DNA of 37,730 bases. It comes from Candidatus Woesearchaeota archaeon (GTDB lineage Archaea > Nanobdellota > Nanobdellia > Woesearchaeales > CG1-02-33-12). How positions within the stretch are numbered: the first letter of the stretch is position 1; the number at the start of each line of letters is the position of its first letter. Positions 24,190 through 31,231 of this stretch are shown here, one piece after another. Position numbers and translations under genes: made by a program. Location: positions 1-37,730 of the forward strand of contig JAFCEA010000004.1 of the NCBI GenBank assembly GCA_017609385.1. Reading direction: 5' to 3'. The notes beneath the pieces are model-generated. The model made no database searches and had not been told where the DNA came from. It worked only from the letters and a program-made list of their open reading frames with translations.

Positions 24190-25674
24190 TTACTTTAATG
24201 GTTTTAGGCCAAGCCCTTTTAGTGATTTTATTGTTTCTTCCTCTTTAACACTTTGTGATATATTTGCAATTAATGCCAGGTTTTTCTTTAGACCTATGTT
24301 TGTTCCTTCTGGAGTTTCAACAGGGCATAGTCTTCCTAAGTGGGTGCTGTGAAGTTCTCTTGCCTCAAAATTTTCCTGGGTTGCTGATAAGGGGCTCACA
24401 ACTCTTTGTAAGTGAGATATCATATCAAGGAAATTTAGGCGTTGTATCCTCTGGCTTACACCCTTTCTTCCCCCAACCCAGTTTCCTGTTGCCATTGAGG
24501 AATAAATTCTTGATGTCAACAACTTCTCTCTTATAATCACCTTTATAGACGGGAACTTACCTCTTTTTACAATTCTCTGAAAATTGTATAAGAGGTCATT
24601 TATCAATATATTAAGATTAACTCTTATCAGGTCTGCCAATAAGTCACCACTCATCTTGACTTTTTTGTTCATGTAATGATCCTTGTCATCAACTTTTATT
24701 TCTCCCCTAGAAACACGTATGAACTTCTTTATCATCTTGCATAAGTTATAGGCTTTTTGTAGCCTGTCTTTTTTGTCAATACCTATGTGGGGCATAAGAT
24801 ATTTATCTATAATTTCCTTTGTTCTCTCAATCCTTATATCCTTTGATTGTGTTATGCCTGATTTTTTTGCAATATAATCAATTGCATCTTCCTGTGTTTT
24901 TATATCAACACATCCATATAGATTTACAAACATTTCATCATAATTATTTTCTGAAACAGCTTTCATTATTTCTTCATCCTTCATAAGACCAAGTGCCTTA
25001 ATTACAATAACAATAGGTATTCTCTTGATTCTTGTAAAACTTAAATAGATTATTCCATCTTTCATCCTCTCAATCGTGTGAGGTATCTTGAAAGAGCCCC
25101 TCTCTGAAAAGAGTTTTCCAACATATTCACTAGGGCCTGTTTTTGTTCTTTCAACCAGAAGCCTATTTGATGCTAAATCCTCTATATTAACAAGCACTTT
25201 CTCACTTCCATTTATTATAAAATAACCGCCAGGGTCATCAGGGTCTTCTTCAGCATCTATTAATGCTTCTTTATCTAGTTTATTAAGATGACAGTATTTT
25301 GACTTAAGCATGATTGGAAGATTACCAATCTCTGTCTTTATGGACTCTCTTTTTTGCCCATTAATATGTGCAGATACCTCAACAAACATTGGGGCAGCAT
25401 AGGTTATTTTCCTTAGTCTTGCCTCTGATGGGAATATATCCCTTTTTGAGCCATCTGCTTCAGTTATCTCTGGCTTGGTAATCCATATTTTGTCAAACCT
25501 TATTTTATATGTATCAACATTAGGCGGTATAATTGTTGGCTCTACCTCTTTATTTTCATCAAGAATCTTTTGAAGTTCAAAATCCACAAAATTATTAAAG
25601 GACTCAATATCAGACCTAATAATGCTGTGTTCTTGAAAATATTTTTGTATTAATAATTTAGATGTTTCATCCAT
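24190..25674 (-). CDS. rpoB2: DNA-directed RNA polymerase subunit B''
   Basis: 494 residues, the N-terminal half of the second-largest subunit (protrusion and lobe). GGYFIINGSEKVLVNIEDLASNR and STHLGRLCPVETPEGTNIGLKKNLALIA, which is the rifampicin-pocket/fork region, are recognisable. It overlaps rpoH by 8 bases and is followed by B' after 2 bases. Confidence 0.97.
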   Translation of the reverse strand: MDETSKLLIQKYFQEHSIIRSDIESFNNFVDFELQKILDENKEVEPTIIPPNVDTYKIRFDKIWITKPEITEADGSKRDIFPSEARLRKITYAAPMFVEVSAHINGQKRESIKTEIGNLPIMLKSKYCHLNKLDKEALIDAEEDPDDPGGYFIINGSEKVLVNIEDLASNRLLVERTKTGPSEYVGKLFSERGSFKIPHTIERMKDGIIYLSFTRIKRIPIVIVIKALGLMKDEEIMKAVSENNYDEMFVNLYGCVDIKTQEDAIDYIAKKSGITQSKDIRIERTKEIIDKYLMPHIGIDKKDRLQKAYNLCKMIKKFIRVSRGEIKVDDKDHYMNKKVKMSGDLLADLIRVNLNILINDLLYNFQRIVKRGKFPSIKVIIREKLLTSRIYSSMATGNWVGGRKGVSQRIQRLNFLDMISHLQRVVSPLSATQENFEARELHSTHLGRLCPVETPEGTNIGLKKNLALIANISQSVKEEETIKSLKGLGLKPLK

Positions 25675-25906
25675 TTATAACAACCCTATAATATATGGAT
25701 TTGCCTGCTGTTGGACTATCCCTTATTATTTTTATAACATCACCTAGCTTTACATTAAATCTTTCAATTGCAGGGTCTGTTGAAACTATCTTTGGCAGCT
25801 CATTCAGTGAGAGGTTATATTCTTCAAGCAATTCCTGAATTTCTTTTTTAGTTAGTTTAGAATGTTCGGGGACAAGCATATGCTTTTTAACATTAATATT
25901 TTTCAT
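25667..25906 (-). CDS. rpoH: DNA-directed RNA polymerase subunit H
   Basis: 79 residues, homologue of the eukaryotic Rpb5 C-terminal domain. HMLVPEHSKLTKKEIQELLEEYNL, LPKIVSTDPAIERFNVKLGDVIKIIRDSPTAGKSIYYRVV is the standard sequence. It opens the polymerase operon; its start lies 26 bases before tRNA-Lys on the same strand, so the operon may be read through from the tRNA unit or begin in that short gap (AGGATAAAC upstream). Confidence 0.97.
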   Translation of the reverse strand: MKNINVKKHMLVPEHSKLTKKEIQELLEEYNLSLNELPKIVSTDPAIERFNVKLGDVIKIIRDSPTAGKSIYYRVVING

Positions 25907-25932
25907 TTAGTTTATCCTCGCTTTTAAGGTTA

Positions 25933-26022
25933 TGGGCCGGACGAGATTCGGACTCGCGACCACCTGATTACTTTCAACCTTTGTTAAAAGTCAGATGCTC
26001 TACCAGGCTGAGCTACCGGCCC
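25933..26022 (-). tRNA. tRNA-Lys(TTT) with 16-nt anticodon-loop intron
   Basis: Minus strand: acceptor GGGCCGG/CCGGCCC, discriminator A, D arm GCTC/GAGC, anticodon stem TCTGA/TCAGG. The intron (25969-25984) follows position 37: the BHB is canonical, with helix CTTT/AAAG and bulges TAA and TAA. The spliced loop is CTTTTAA (anticodon TTT). The T-loop reads TCCGAAT, with C where position 55 is nearly always T. Upstream of rpoH. Confidence 0.92.
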
Positions 26023-26032
26023 AAAGATGCAA

Positions 26033-26055
26033 AAACCAGAACAAAATTCTGGTTT
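26033..26055. repeat. perfect 9-bp inverted repeat between tRNA-Lys and tRNA-Asp
   Basis: AAACCAGAA and TTCTGGTTT flank a 5-base loop in the 39-base spacer. In the RNA this is a hairpin standing between the two tRNAs; it could guide end processing or ending of transcription. No T-run follows on the minus strand beyond the TTT of the stem. Confidence 0.7.
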
Positions 26056-26061
26056 AAGCAA

Positions 26062-26154
26062 CGCCCTGGCCGGGATTTTCAGTATTAAATGCCTTTGAAC
26101 CCGAGTCGAAGCCTCGACAGGGCTTCATGATAAGCCGAACTACACCACCAGGGC
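26062..26154 (-). tRNA. tRNA-Asp(GTC) with 18-nt T-loop intron
   Basis: Minus strand: acceptor GCCCTGG/CCAGGGC, discriminator G, anticodon stem GAAGC/GCTTC region with loop CTGTCGA (anticodon GTC). The T-stem TCGGG/CCCGG is interrupted at TTCAAA|T by an 18-nt intron (26076-26093). The BHB is canonical: helix TTCA/TGAA with bulges AAG and AAT. This is the shortest of the four T-loop introns and lacks the shared hairpin module, showing the minimal form of the site. Confidence 0.92.
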
Positions 26155-26361
26155 ATTATAGTCCTTAATAAAGGGCATAAATCCTTCTTAAATCTTAAAA
26201 AGCCTTATTCGGCCTGTAAAAGACTAGAGAAAGATTATACCATCATGGGTTTCTGTCCCTTTTTTCATATATAAAGCTTTCGCAGGGAGTTAATTGTTTT
26301 TTGTATTTTCTCCTTTTTAGTTCAAAGATATATTTCCAAATAAAGTTGAAAAGAATAAACA
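26155..26361. other. intergenic region upstream of tRNA-Asp
   Basis: About 200 AT-rich bases with no gene I can support. A minus-strand AGCTTTATATATG at about 26270 looks like a TATA box some 110 bases before tRNA-Asp, which leaves room for a short untranslated RNA, and a nearer ATTTATGCC could serve the tRNA itself. I see no clear box C/D or other RNA motif. Confidence 0.3.
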
Positions 26362-26484
26362 TCCCCGCTGCCGGATTCGAACCAGCAACCTTTCGGTAAC
26401 AGCTGTCTGCATTTCATCCATTCTCACGCGAGATAGTCGGGCAGAATCTACAGCCGAACGCTCTAGCCGTTGAGCTAAGCGGGG
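26362..26484 (-). tRNA. tRNA-Tyr(GTA) with about 50-nt intron
   Basis: Minus strand: acceptor CCCCGCT/AGCGGGG, discriminator A, D arm GCTC/GAGC, anticodon stem TTCGG/CCGAA with loop start CTGTAG (anticodon GTA), T arm GCTGG-TTCGAAT-CCGGC. A C1:G72 first pair is typical of archaeal tRNA-Tyr. The insert after position 37 is 50 nt by length. Inner pairing TCTGC/GCAGA is visible, but the bulges do not fit the strict 3-4-3 pattern with the standard 37/38 site, so exact boundaries are uncertain. A TTATTTATATA box is 24-32 bases upstream. Confidence 0.9.
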
Positions 26485-26541
26485 CCTAAACAGGTGTGAA
26501 CTAATTTATTTATATAGCTTTTGTTTTTAAATAAGAAATAA

Positions 26542-27984
26542 TTACTTAATTGAAAGGCCTACACTGTTTGAGTGTGTAATAACATCCTTTCCCTTTTCAT
26601 CCTCATACTTGATAACTGCTGGTGGAAGCTTAAACTTTCCCAATATGCCAAGCTTTGATTTTATCTTATAGGTTATTATTCTTTCTTCATACTTTTCAAG
26701 AATAGGAATATTCCACTTGATAAGATTACCCTTTTTCTCATGTGATACAATCTTATCTGGCTTAAGTGTTCCTATCTGGAATTCCTTTTGTATATCTGCA
26801 ATATTTGGAACACGGTCTATTATTGTAACATTCTTAATTGGTTTTGGTGTTCTGTTCCTCACATTCATCATAACCTTCATCTCTGTTATTCCCCCCTCTT
26901 TTGTACTCAAAATCATGGCCTGCTTTTTCACTACTATTAGGCTCCTGAATATAAAATACAATATTGTTAAAATTATTGCAGCAGTTATAACCCCTACCAA
27001 CAGTCTAAAGTTTTTAACAACCATTATTTCTGTTTTTGCACCAGGTCTTAGGTCAACATCCAATGCCCTGTATCTTTTTCCATCCTCTTTTAAAACATAT
27101 GTTTTTGGATTTGTTGATGTTACAATGTCCTCAAAGAATCCCATCTCTATCTTGAGAGTTTCCTGCTTTCTTATATTTCCATCATTTGTGTAAGTTATCT
27201 TTTTCTCTGTTTTCAGGAATGATTTTTCTAATTCTGATGACTTTATAATATCTGAGTAAGCTATTATTTCAACAGGTATGTTTTCTATTGTCCTAATGCT
27301 CTCACCATTGACATAAAGATTTAATGTTACTGTATCTTTTTTTGGTGGCTCCATAGGATCAAATGAATATGTTACAATAATTGTTTTTTCTTCTAAAGGT
27401 CCAAGTGATGTTGCTGTTTCCTTGTTTATAACAATACTTGACAGCTTTATTTTCATGTCTGTGATGTTAAGTATGTTTCTATTTCTCAGATCAATCATTA
27501 TCCTGATAGTTTCTCTAGGGTCTATTTTATCAGGGATATCAACCTTAGCTGTTACTGTTGGCGGATAATCTCCTGCAAGCTTACCTGATTTTAAATAAAT
27601 CGGAATATATATTTTTTCTAACAGATTTGTTTTAACTGATTTTACTGTAACCGGGATCCTATAAAGGCTTGGTGGCATCTCAGAAACAGGCATTATCAAA
27701 ACCCTGATTTTCCTTGTTATTCCCTCACTTATAATTACAGAAGAATCCTTTGGTGGTAATATTTGTATACTCCATTTTGGATTAATGCCAAAACTTATTT
27801 TAAAATTGTCATTAAAATTTTGATTATTTTTTATGGAAATATAGACTTCTGCTGGCTCCCTATAAACTACCTTATCCTTAACAGCTTCATAATTTACTGA
27901 AAATTCTGATAATGCAGAAACAAAGGATATAGTTAACAAAGACACAACAACTAACAAGAAAAATGCTTTTTTAGGCCACTTCAT
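26542..27984 (-). CDS. membrane-anchored protein with Ig-like domains on both sides of one membrane segment
   Basis: 480 residues. Residues 1-25 are a signal peptide (KKAFFLLVVVSLLTISFVSA). Residues 26-320 are beta-rich, resembling NEW3/CARDB-type Ig-like repeats of archaeal envelope proteins. A membrane segment covers about 327-351, followed by a basic VVKKQ. A further beta-rich domain (about 360-480, including VRNRTPKPIKNVTIIDRVP) resembles DUF11/COG1361 surface modules, though the predicted topology would put it in the cytoplasm. Monocistronic, minus strand, ahead of tRNA-Tyr. Probably envelope-related; function unknown. Confidence 0.65.
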   Translation of the reverse strand: MKWPKKAFFLLVVVSLLTISFVSALSEFSVNYEAVKDKVVYREPAEVYISIKNNQNFNDNFKISFGINPKWSIQILPPKDSSVIISEGITRKIRVLIMPVSEMPPSLYRIPVTVKSVKTNLLEKIYIPIYLKSGKLAGDYPPTVTAKVDIPDKIDPRETIRIMIDLRNRNILNITDMKIKLSSIVINKETATSLGPLEEKTIIVTYSFDPMEPPKKDTVTLNLYVNGESIRTIENIPVEIIAYSDIIKSSELEKSFLKTEKKITYTNDGNIRKQETLKIEMGFFEDIVTSTNPKTYVLKEDGKRYRALDVDLRPGAKTEIMVVKNFRLLVGVITAAIILTILYFIFRSLIVVKKQAMILSTKEGGITEMKVMMNVRNRTPKPIKNVTIIDRVPNIADIQKEFQIGTLKPDKIVSHEKKGNLIKWNIPILEKYEERIITYKIKSKLGILGKFKLPPAVIKYEDEKGKDVITHSNSVGLSIK

Positions 27985-28053
27985 TCACTACCACCACTTA
28001 TATTAAATTGGGTATTTATATATAAATGTTTCTAAATTATAAAACTAGTATGT

Positions 28054-28115
28054 GCGAACGAAGTGAGCGTGTCTGACTTTATGCCTGACCTTCGTGCCAG
28101 CTTAGCAAGAAGCTG
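28054..28115 (-). repeat. free-standing copy of the 62-nt tRNA-intron module
   Basis: Begins 2 bases after the discriminator of tRNA-Pro on the minus strand. It has the same length and order as the module inside the tRNA-Glu intron (hairpin CAGCTT…AAGCTG, then GGCATAAAG hairpin, then CGCTCACTTCGTTCGC), with about 48 of 62 positions identical by eye. It is not enclosed by tRNA sequence, so it cannot be an intron where it stands. Confidence 0.75.
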
Positions 28116-28117
28116 TA

Positions 28118-28294
28118 TGGGGCCGCCGAGACTTCCGAAAATGGTTGCGAGCGAAGCGAGCTCGGTGGGCTTGCTGTTAGGCAATGCCCGCCCTTGCGTA
28201 TCAAATGAGCGTAACCATTTGTTTGAACTCGGGTTACCAGCGTTCCAGGATAACACCCCGGGCTGGAATGATAGCCAAACTACACTACGGCCCC
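28118..28294 (-). tRNA. tRNA-Pro(GGG) with two introns (anticodon loop and T-loop)
   Basis: Minus strand: acceptor GGGGCCG/CGGCCCC, discriminator A, anticodon stem CCAGC/GCTGG. Intron 1 is 13 nt (28243-28255): helix CCGG/CTGG (one G:U), bulges GGT and AAC; spliced loop CCGGGGC with anticodon GGG and C rather than U at 33. Intron 2 is 90 nt (28132-28221) in the T-loop at TTCAAA|T between T-stem halves CCGAG and CTCGG; its BHB is looser (TTC/GGA plus an A:C mismatch), but the inner helix AAATGG/CCATTT is good. The 5' end lies 2 bases after the rad50 stop. Confidence 0.88.
28147..28221 (-). repeat. intron module, copy in tRNA-Pro
   Basis: The first 28 bases on the minus strand (hairpin CAAATG…CATTTG and following ATACGCAA) are identical to the tRNA-Ser(GGA) intron. 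The middle hairpin differs (GGGCGGGC…GCCCACC), and the GCTCGCTTCGCTCGC tail returns. Confidence 0.8.
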
Positions 28295-28296
28295 AA

Positions 28297-30771
28297 TTAA
28301 AAAACCTTACTAACATGCTCGCTCTTGGTTACTCTTAATATATTATCAACAAAACTCTCTATCTTGCTTTCATGGCTGACTGTTATTATCTGCTTTATAT
28401 TTAACTGGTCAAGCACATCTTTCATCTTATCAAGCTGGTCTGTTGAAAATCCATCTGTTGGCTCATCCAGAATTATGATATCCTTTGTTTTTATTCCCCC
28501 AATTAAATCATTTATTACCCTATTGAGGGCAAGCCTGTAAGCTAAGGCACATGATGTTCTCTCACCACCGCTAAGATATTCAATGCTTGTTTCATAATCA
28601 TTCTGCTCTATTATTGGCGTAAACTCATCATCAAGTCTTACACCAATGGTCTCTTCCTCCATAAGAATATTAAACCAGTTTTGGAAGAATTCATTAAACT
28701 CTTGGTAAACCCTTAGCATAATCTGCCTTTCCATCATTGACATAAGCTTTATAAAATATTCATCAAGCCAGTTCCTCATTTGTTTTAGATGGTTAATTTT
28801 TTCCTTGATTCTTAATTTTTCATCAATTTCTTTTTCCAATCCTTTAATTGCTTTATTAATGCCTTCTGCTTCCTTTTCAAGCTGTGCTTTTTTTATTGCT
28901 AAAAGTGTTTCATCTGAGATTGCCTTCTCAAGCTCTTGTTTTATTATTTTGTAGTTTTGCTCAATTCCTTCAAATCTCTTTATCTTATCATCTAGCTCTA
29001 TTTTCAAATTGTTTATCTCTCCAACATCTTTTTTTAATAATGCAATGTTCTTTAAAATCTCTTCCCTACTTTTATTTTTTTCATCCATAAGATTTATTAG
29101 GTTCTGCCTTTCATTTAACATAGTGTTGGATTTATGAATTTTTTTAAGTAAATCTTTTGATTCAGAAATCTTATTTTTTATTTTATCTAAATCTTTTGAA
29201 TTTATAAAATCAAGCTCTTTCTTAATCTTCTCCTCATCTAAACTTAACCTATTAAGCAACTTTTGTTTTTCAATAATCTCTTTTCCCAGTTGCCCAAACC
29301 TTTCTATTTCAATCTTTAATCTATCAGTGGTTTTTTCTTTTTGCAGCAGGCTCTCTAGCTCTGCATTTAAATCTTTAAGCTCATCAATAACTTTCTTTTT
29401 TCTTTTATTTTCTTGCTTTAAGGTTTCAACATAATCTTTTATTTTTTTATCTTCAAGATCATTAATGTATTTTTTGTGTTCTGATGATAATTTCTGTGAG
29501 CATATAGGACATTTATCTGATTTTAAGATGTCTTTTTTTATTTTTTCGGATTTTTCTTTATTGACTTCATTTTCTTTAATTATTAAACTTATTTTTTTAA
29601 TCTCCTCTTCTTTTTCAACAATTTCTTTCTTAAGATCTTCTTTTTTGTGGATATCATGCTGAAGCTGGTCAAACATATTTTTCTTTATAATAATCTTTTT
29701 TGACTCTTCTGATTTTGTTAATATTCCTTCTTCTAGTTCTTTTTTTCTTCTTTGCAATGACTTATTTTTTTCAGTCAGTTCAACTTTCCTCTGCATTAAG
29801 TAATTATATTCTTCCTCTTTCTTTATTATTAATTTTTCCACTTCTGATTCATTTTCTTTTATTGGTTTTATCTCAAATTTCTCTATTTTTGTATTGAACT
29901 CTTTTATGCTTTTATCCAGAACTTCTATATTTTCTTTGTAATTTTGTACTAACATAACCTTTTCTTTAAGTCTTGTGTTTGCTATTTCCTCTTTTTTCCT
30001 TAAATCATTTAATTCATTAATCCTTTTTTCCAGTTGGTTTATACTTTCTTTCTTTTCCTTAACAACAGATTCCGCTGCCTTTATCTTTGGTTTTATCTCA
30101 TCTACTTTTGTTATCACATTCCTTAACTCATTTTCTCTTTCCTTTTTCTGTATTTTTTTTTCTTCAAGGTCAGCAATCATCCCATTAAATTCCTTTGTTT
30201 TCTCTCTTATTTCCCTTATTATGATTTGACTGTTTTCCCTGATTCTTTTGTATTTGTCAATCTGAAAAACTCTTCTTAAAGTGTCAAGCCTGTAATCTTT
30301 GTCATCTAACAATATCTGTTTCATCTCTTCCTGTGGCGTATAAACAGTATACCTGTAAATCAATGATTTGGTCTTTGTAACAAGTTCTTTGGGATAACCC
30401 AAAAGGTCAAGAATTTTTGATTTTAATTCAACAGCAGTTCCCTCTGTTTTTTTGTTATTTATTATTATAAACCCAGAGTCCTGTCTTACATCACCTCTTT
30501 TCCTTTTTAATGTTCTTTTTATTATTATATCTTTATTGTCAAGACTAAATTTAAGTTCAACAGAACCCTTGTTTTTGCCGTTTCTTAAAAGAGAATTACC
30601 AGACAAAGACCTCATTATGCCAAAAAGTGCAAATTCTATGGCTAGTAGTATGGTTGATTTTCCGCTACCTATATCACCACTTAAAAGAACAGAGCCACGT
30701 GGAAAATTTATGGTTTGGTTGAGATAGCTTCTTATGTTCTCAAGCTTCACATATTTTATTATCATACACAT
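28297..30771 (-). CDS. rad50: DNA double-strand break repair ATPase Rad50
   Basis: 824 residues. ABC-type ATPase head with Walker A GDIGSGKST (32-40), long coiled coils on both sides of a zinc hook CPIC (in DKCPICSQKL), then signature LSGGERTSCALAYRLAL and Walker B IIILDEPTDGFS. It works with Mre11 in end resection. In many archaea it sits in a herA-mre11-rad50-nurA operon; here it is alone, and no true Mre11 is in the window. Start ATG 30771 or 30765 (MIIKYVKL). A fragment of this gene is duplicated at about 33110-33323. Confidence 0.96.
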   Translation of the reverse strand: MCMIIKYVKLENIRSYLNQTINFPRGSVLLSGDIGSGKSTILLAIEFALFGIMRSLSGNSLLRNGKNKGSVELKFSLDNKDIIIKRTLKRKRGDVRQDSGFIIINNKKTEGTAVELKSKILDLLGYPKELVTKTKSLIYRYTVYTPQEEMKQILLDDKDYRLDTLRRVFQIDKYKRIRENSQIIIREIREKTKEFNGMIADLEEKKIQKKERENELRNVITKVDEIKPKIKAAESVVKEKKESINQLEKRINELNDLRKKEEIANTRLKEKVMLVQNYKENIEVLDKSIKEFNTKIEKFEIKPIKENESEVEKLIIKKEEEYNYLMQRKVELTEKNKSLQRRKKELEEGILTKSEESKKIIIKKNMFDQLQHDIHKKEDLKKEIVEKEEEIKKISLIIKENEVNKEKSEKIKKDILKSDKCPICSQKLSSEHKKYINDLEDKKIKDYVETLKQENKRKKKVIDELKDLNAELESLLQKEKTTDRLKIEIERFGQLGKEIIEKQKLLNRLSLDEEKIKKELDFINSKDLDKIKNKISESKDLLKKIHKSNTMLNERQNLINLMDEKNKSREEILKNIALLKKDVGEINNLKIELDDKIKRFEGIEQNYKIIKQELEKAISDETLLAIKKAQLEKEAEGINKAIKGLEKEIDEKLRIKEKINHLKQMRNWLDEYFIKLMSMMERQIMLRVYQEFNEFFQNWFNILMEEETIGVRLDDEFTPIIEQNDYETSIEYLSGGERTSCALAYRLALNRVINDLIGGIKTKDIIILDEPTDGFSTDQLDKMKDVLDQLNIKQIITVSHESKIESFVDNILRVTKSEHVSKVF

Positions 30772-30782
30772 AAAAAATATTT

Positions 30783-30870
30783 CCCAAGTTTTTATATTTA
30801 ATTAAACTAAAAACCATATATTATAAAAATCACCACTACTAAATAGAAAAATATTTAAATAGAGGATAGT
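30783..30870. repeat. rad50 upstream region, copy A of a duplicated promoter segment
   Basis: The sequence from TTTCCCAAGTTTTTATATT through ACTAAATAGAAAAATATTTAA recurs with few changes at 33319-33400. It contains an AATATTTAAAT TATA-like box reading towards the small ORF at 30922, and AT-rich sequence able to drive rad50 the other way. Confidence 0.75.
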
Positions 30871-30921
30871 TCCTTTACCAATAGGAAAATACAGCACTAC
30901 TAACGCAGCTAGGAGAATAAA

Positions 30922-31119
30922 ATGGATACAAGTCAAATAGAAAGAATAGTTGATGGTGAAATTATGTATGTCAATAAACATAAGGAAGGTGCAGATATAA
31001 TAATCAAAACAATGAACTCAAAGTTTAAAGTAATTCACTGTGGGAAAGATAAGTCTCAATTTTATAATAAAATAAAACCTAGGCAACATCTTATTTATAC
31101 AAAATCTTATTTATATTGA
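30922..31119 (+). CDS. small protein, paralogue of the 33749 gene
   Basis: 65 residues. The start is supported by AGGAG 7 bases upstream. It aligns by eye over most of its length with the 76-residue protein at 33749-33979 (shared IE.I..GEI, a short beta-rich middle, then IIYAK/LIYTK before LY). Predicted all-beta, perhaps a small barrel, but I recognise no family. It ends about 12 residues earlier than its paralogue. The TATA-like box is in the duplicated segment just upstream. It is read towards the peptide/radical SAM genes, which have their own promoter. Confidence 0.6.
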   Translation: MDTSQIERIVDGEIMYVNKHKEGADIIIKTMNSKFKVIHCGKDKSQFYNKIKPRQHLIYTKSYLY

Positions 31120-31131
31120 GAGGAGAGAACT

Positions 31132-31146
31132 ATGTGTTGTCAATAG
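31132..31146 (+). other. four-codon ORF MCCQ behind a strong ribosome-binding site
   Basis: GAGAGGAGAGAAC precedes ATG TGT TGT CAA TAG. The ribosome-binding site is among the best in the window, yet no longer ORF uses it. It may be a truncated remnant at the island edge or a regulatory minimal ORF. Confidence 0.2.
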
Positions 31147-31163
31147 TAAAAATCAACACAAGC

Positions 31164-31171
31164 TTTATATA
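31164..31171 (+). promoter_or_regulatory. TATA box of the Cys-rich peptide gene
   Basis: CTTTATATAC is followed by an AT-rich stretch and GGGGT shortly before ATG 31232. It gives the island its own promoter, with a leader of about 35-40 bases. Confidence 0.55.
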
Positions 31172-31231
31172 CTTCAATGTTTATTAGTATAATATTAGTT
31201 ACTAAACTAAAAAAATATGGGGTAAAATAAA

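Noticed and set aside
26215-26280. Possible box C/D small RNA upstream of tRNA-Asp (minus strand ATGATGG)
   Set aside because: The box C match is imperfect and I cannot find matching C'/D'/D boxes at the right spacing.
28032-28338. ORFs of 94 aa (minus) and 91 aa (plus) over tRNA-Pro
   Set aside because: Same situation: open frames created by tRNA-Pro, its introns and the adjacent repeat.
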